From contig CANRFD010000079.1 of the NCBI GenBank assembly GCA_947629845.1, positions 1 to 6,090 of the forward strand: a stretch of DNA of 6,090 bases, written 5' to 3'. Of the stretch, positions 4,595 to 6,090 are shown piece by piece (position 1 is the stretch's first letter; every line of letters begins with the position of its first letter). A model generated the notes under the pieces. That model worked only from the letters and a program-made list of their open reading frames with translations, did no database searches and was not told the origin of the DNA. This DNA comes from an uncultured Clostridia bacterium. GTDB taxonomy: Bacteria; Bacillota; Clostridia; Christensenellales; Borkfalkiaceae. The position numbers and the translations under genes were made by a program.

Positions 4595-6090
4595 TTGAAA
4601 AAAGACAACAAAAACGACAAACGCGCCATCGAGCTCGCCATTTTGAACGGCATCGAGGAATACAACCGCAGACAGGGACAGGGCGCGGAAAAGGACGCAA
4701 GACCCCGCAGCCTCGGCGAACAGCGTACGCCCGAAGCGATGGCGGAAGCGGGGCTCGTCCGCAGGCCGAAGTCGCGTGCAAAGGGCAGGGGAACCAAGCT
4801 CGCCGCGGCGACGGACAAGAAGCAGAACAAGACAGCCAAATCGCCCGCAAAGGGCGCAGGCACGGCGGCAAAGGCGGCAAGTTCCGCCAAATCGCCCGCA
4901 AAATCGCCCGCAAAGACGCCTCCCAAGGCGGCTTCCGCGGCGGCGGACAAGAACAAGAAGGCCCGTAAAAAGCCCGTGAAGGTGCTCTTTTTCGGCGGCG
5001 TGGGCGAGATCGGCAAGAACATGACCGCGCTCGAATACGGGAACGACATCATCGTGATCGACGCGGGGACGATCTTCCCCACGGAGGAGATGCCCGGGGT
5101 CGACCTCGTGTTTCCCGACATCACCTACCTCGTACAGAACAGGCAGAAGATCCGCGGCGTGTTCTTGACGCACGGGCACGAGGATCACATCGGCGGCGTG
5201 CCCTATCTCATGAAGGAGCTTTTGCCCGATACGCCGCTCTACGGCACCAAACTGACGCTCGCGCTCGTGGACAACAAGCTGCGCGAACACCGCATGAACA
5301 GCGTCGTCGAGCGCACCGTGAAGCCCAAGGACAAGATCAAGGCGGGGGCTTTCACCGTAAATTGCGTCAACGTCAACCACTCCATCGCGGGCGCGCTTGC
5401 GTTTGCGATCGAGACGCCGTACGGCATCATCTTCCACAGCGGGGACTTCAAGATCGACCTGACCCCCGTGGCGGGCAGCCCCATCGACCTCGAGGAGATC
5501 GCCGAATACGGCAAGCAGGGCGTGCTTTTATACCTCGGGGAGAGCACCAACATCGAGCGCCCCGGGTTCACCATGAGTGAAAAGGTGGTGGGCACCACCC
5601 TCGAACACCTCTTCGCCGAGAATGCGGACAGGCGCATCGTCATCGCGACGTTCGCCTCCAACGTGCACCGCCTGCAACAGATCATCGATATCGCCGTGAA
5701 GTTCCGCCGCAAGGTGGCGCTCTCGGGGCGCAGCATGTTCAACGTCGTGGAGGCGGCGGCGAAGATCGGCGAGATCTCCATCCCCGAAGGCGTGCTCGTG
5801 GACGTGGAGAAAGCGAAGAACTACTTCGACAGGGAACTCGTCATCGTCTCCACAGGGTCGCAGGGGGAGCCGATGTCGGCGCTTACACGCATGGCGGCGG
5901 GGGAGTTCAACAAGGTGACGATCGGCGCAAACGACACCATCATCATCTCCGCGAGCCCCATCCCCGGCAACGAGCGCATGATCTACCGCGTCATCAACAA
6001 CCTCTTCAAATTGGGGGCGGACGTCGTGTACGAGAGCCTCGAGAAGATCCACGTCTCGGGGCACGCCTGCCAGGAGGAGCACAAAATTCT
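4595..6090 (+). CDS. rnj: Ribonuclease J with a long lysine-rich N-terminal tail (3' end outside window)
   Basis: RNase J is a metallo-beta-lactamase/beta-CASP nuclease with 5'-to-3' exo- and endonuclease activity in mRNA decay and rRNA processing. The frame is open from TTG 4595 to the window edge (498 codons). The catalytic core begins at about residue 129 with KVLFFGGVGEIGKNM. It has the zinc-binding H193-G-H-E-D-H198, H262 (NHS), D284 (HSGDFK), the STNIERPGFTMSE segment, and H490 in the beta-CASP motif VSGHACQEE. The rest of the beta-CASP domain and the C-terminal domain lie past the edge. Residues 1-128 are extra compared with B. subtilis RNase J1. They comprise a short helix-like part (9-25), then a Lys/Ala/Pro tail with SPAK at 83, 100 and 104 and TPPK at 108. 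This tail is probably disordered and may bind RNA or ribosomes (inference). The start is set by AAGGAG at 4583-4588. Confidence 0.93.
   Translation, partial: MKKDNKNDKRAIELAILNGIEEYNRRQGQGAEKDARPRSLGEQRTPEAMAEAGLVRRPKSRAKGRGTKLAAATDKKQNKTAKSPAKGAGTAAKAASSAKSPAKSPAKTPPKAASAAADKNKKARKKPVKVLFFGGVGEIGKNMTALEYGNDIIVIDAGTIFPTEEMPGVDLVFPDITYLVQNRQKIRGVFLTHGHEDHIGGVPYLMKELLPDTPLYGTKLTLALVDNKLREHRMNSVVERTVKPKDKIKAGAFTVNCVNVNHSIAGALAFAIETPYGIIFHSGDFKIDLTPVAGSPIDLEEIAEYGKQGVLLYLGESTNIERPGFTMSEKVVGTTLEHLFAENADRRIVIATFASNVHRLQQIIDIAVKFRRKVALSGRSMFNVVEAAAKIGEISIPEGVLVDVEKAKNYFDRELVIVSTGSQGEPMSALTRMAAGEFNKVTIGANDTIIISASPIPGNERMIYRVINNLFKLGADVVYESLEKIHVSGHACQEEHKI
4835..4916 (+). repeat. Direct repeats coding for SPAK motifs in the RNase J tail
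   Basis: GCCAAATCGCCCGCAAA occurs identically at 4835-4851 and 4886-4902, 51 bp (17 codons) apart. AAATCGCCCGCAAA is nearly continued at 4901-4914, where the final base is G-shifted (AAG codon at 4913-4915). Identity at DNA level, in contrast to the diverged repeats of the upstream gene, points to recent duplication or slippage in this tail. Confidence 0.7.

Noticed and set aside
4475..5437. Minus-strand open frames opposite RNase J
   Set aside because: They overlap the well-supported RNase J frame with intact catalytic motifs and show no domains of their own.

Overview
The window looks like bacterial chromosome from a fairly GC-rich member of the Firmicutes, probably Clostridia. This rests on an RNase J, a short ACT-type 3-phosphoglycerate dehydrogenase in a serC-serA operon, strong AGGAGG-type ribosome binding sites, and a Clostridia-style protein with 'DYDLIADKV' repeats. 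The lineage is an inference from protein style and repeats; no rRNA is present.

Layout, left to right. Bases 3-65 may be the last 20 codons of a plus-strand gene. Bases 66-456 hold no gene. They are a GC-rich patchwork of hairpin-forming repeats between that gene end and the end of the serine operon. Two copies of one hairpin repeat lie exactly 270 bp apart and differ by a compensatory base-pair change. On the minus strand, serC (2682 down to 1609) and serA (1608 down to 457) form a tight operon with a TAAATG stop-start junction. It is driven by a near-consensus sigma-A promoter (TTGTCA-17-TATAAT) with a leader of only about 30 nt. The two enzymes carry out the first two steps of serine synthesis from 3-phosphoglycerate; the phosphatase for the third step is not in the window.

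Bases 2698-2925 are a divergent promoter region, with a plus-strand promoter (TTGCCT-17-TAAAAT) reading into an uncharacterised 529-residue protein (2926-4515). That protein has a helical N-terminus, five 16-residue tandem repeats, acidic and Ala/Lys/Pro linkers, and a compact C-terminal domain that I recall from other Clostridia proteins but cannot name. A weak terminator-like hairpin follows. A TTG-started RNase J gene (4595 to past the window end) then begins. Its metallo-beta-lactamase motifs are intact. It carries about 128 extra N-terminal residues, lysine-rich with SPAK repeats like a histone H1 tail.

The left half is ordinary metabolism. The right half (repeat protein plus tailed RNase J) and the repeat patchwork are the parts worth following. 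I see no mobile element, CRISPR array, tRNA or rRNA.
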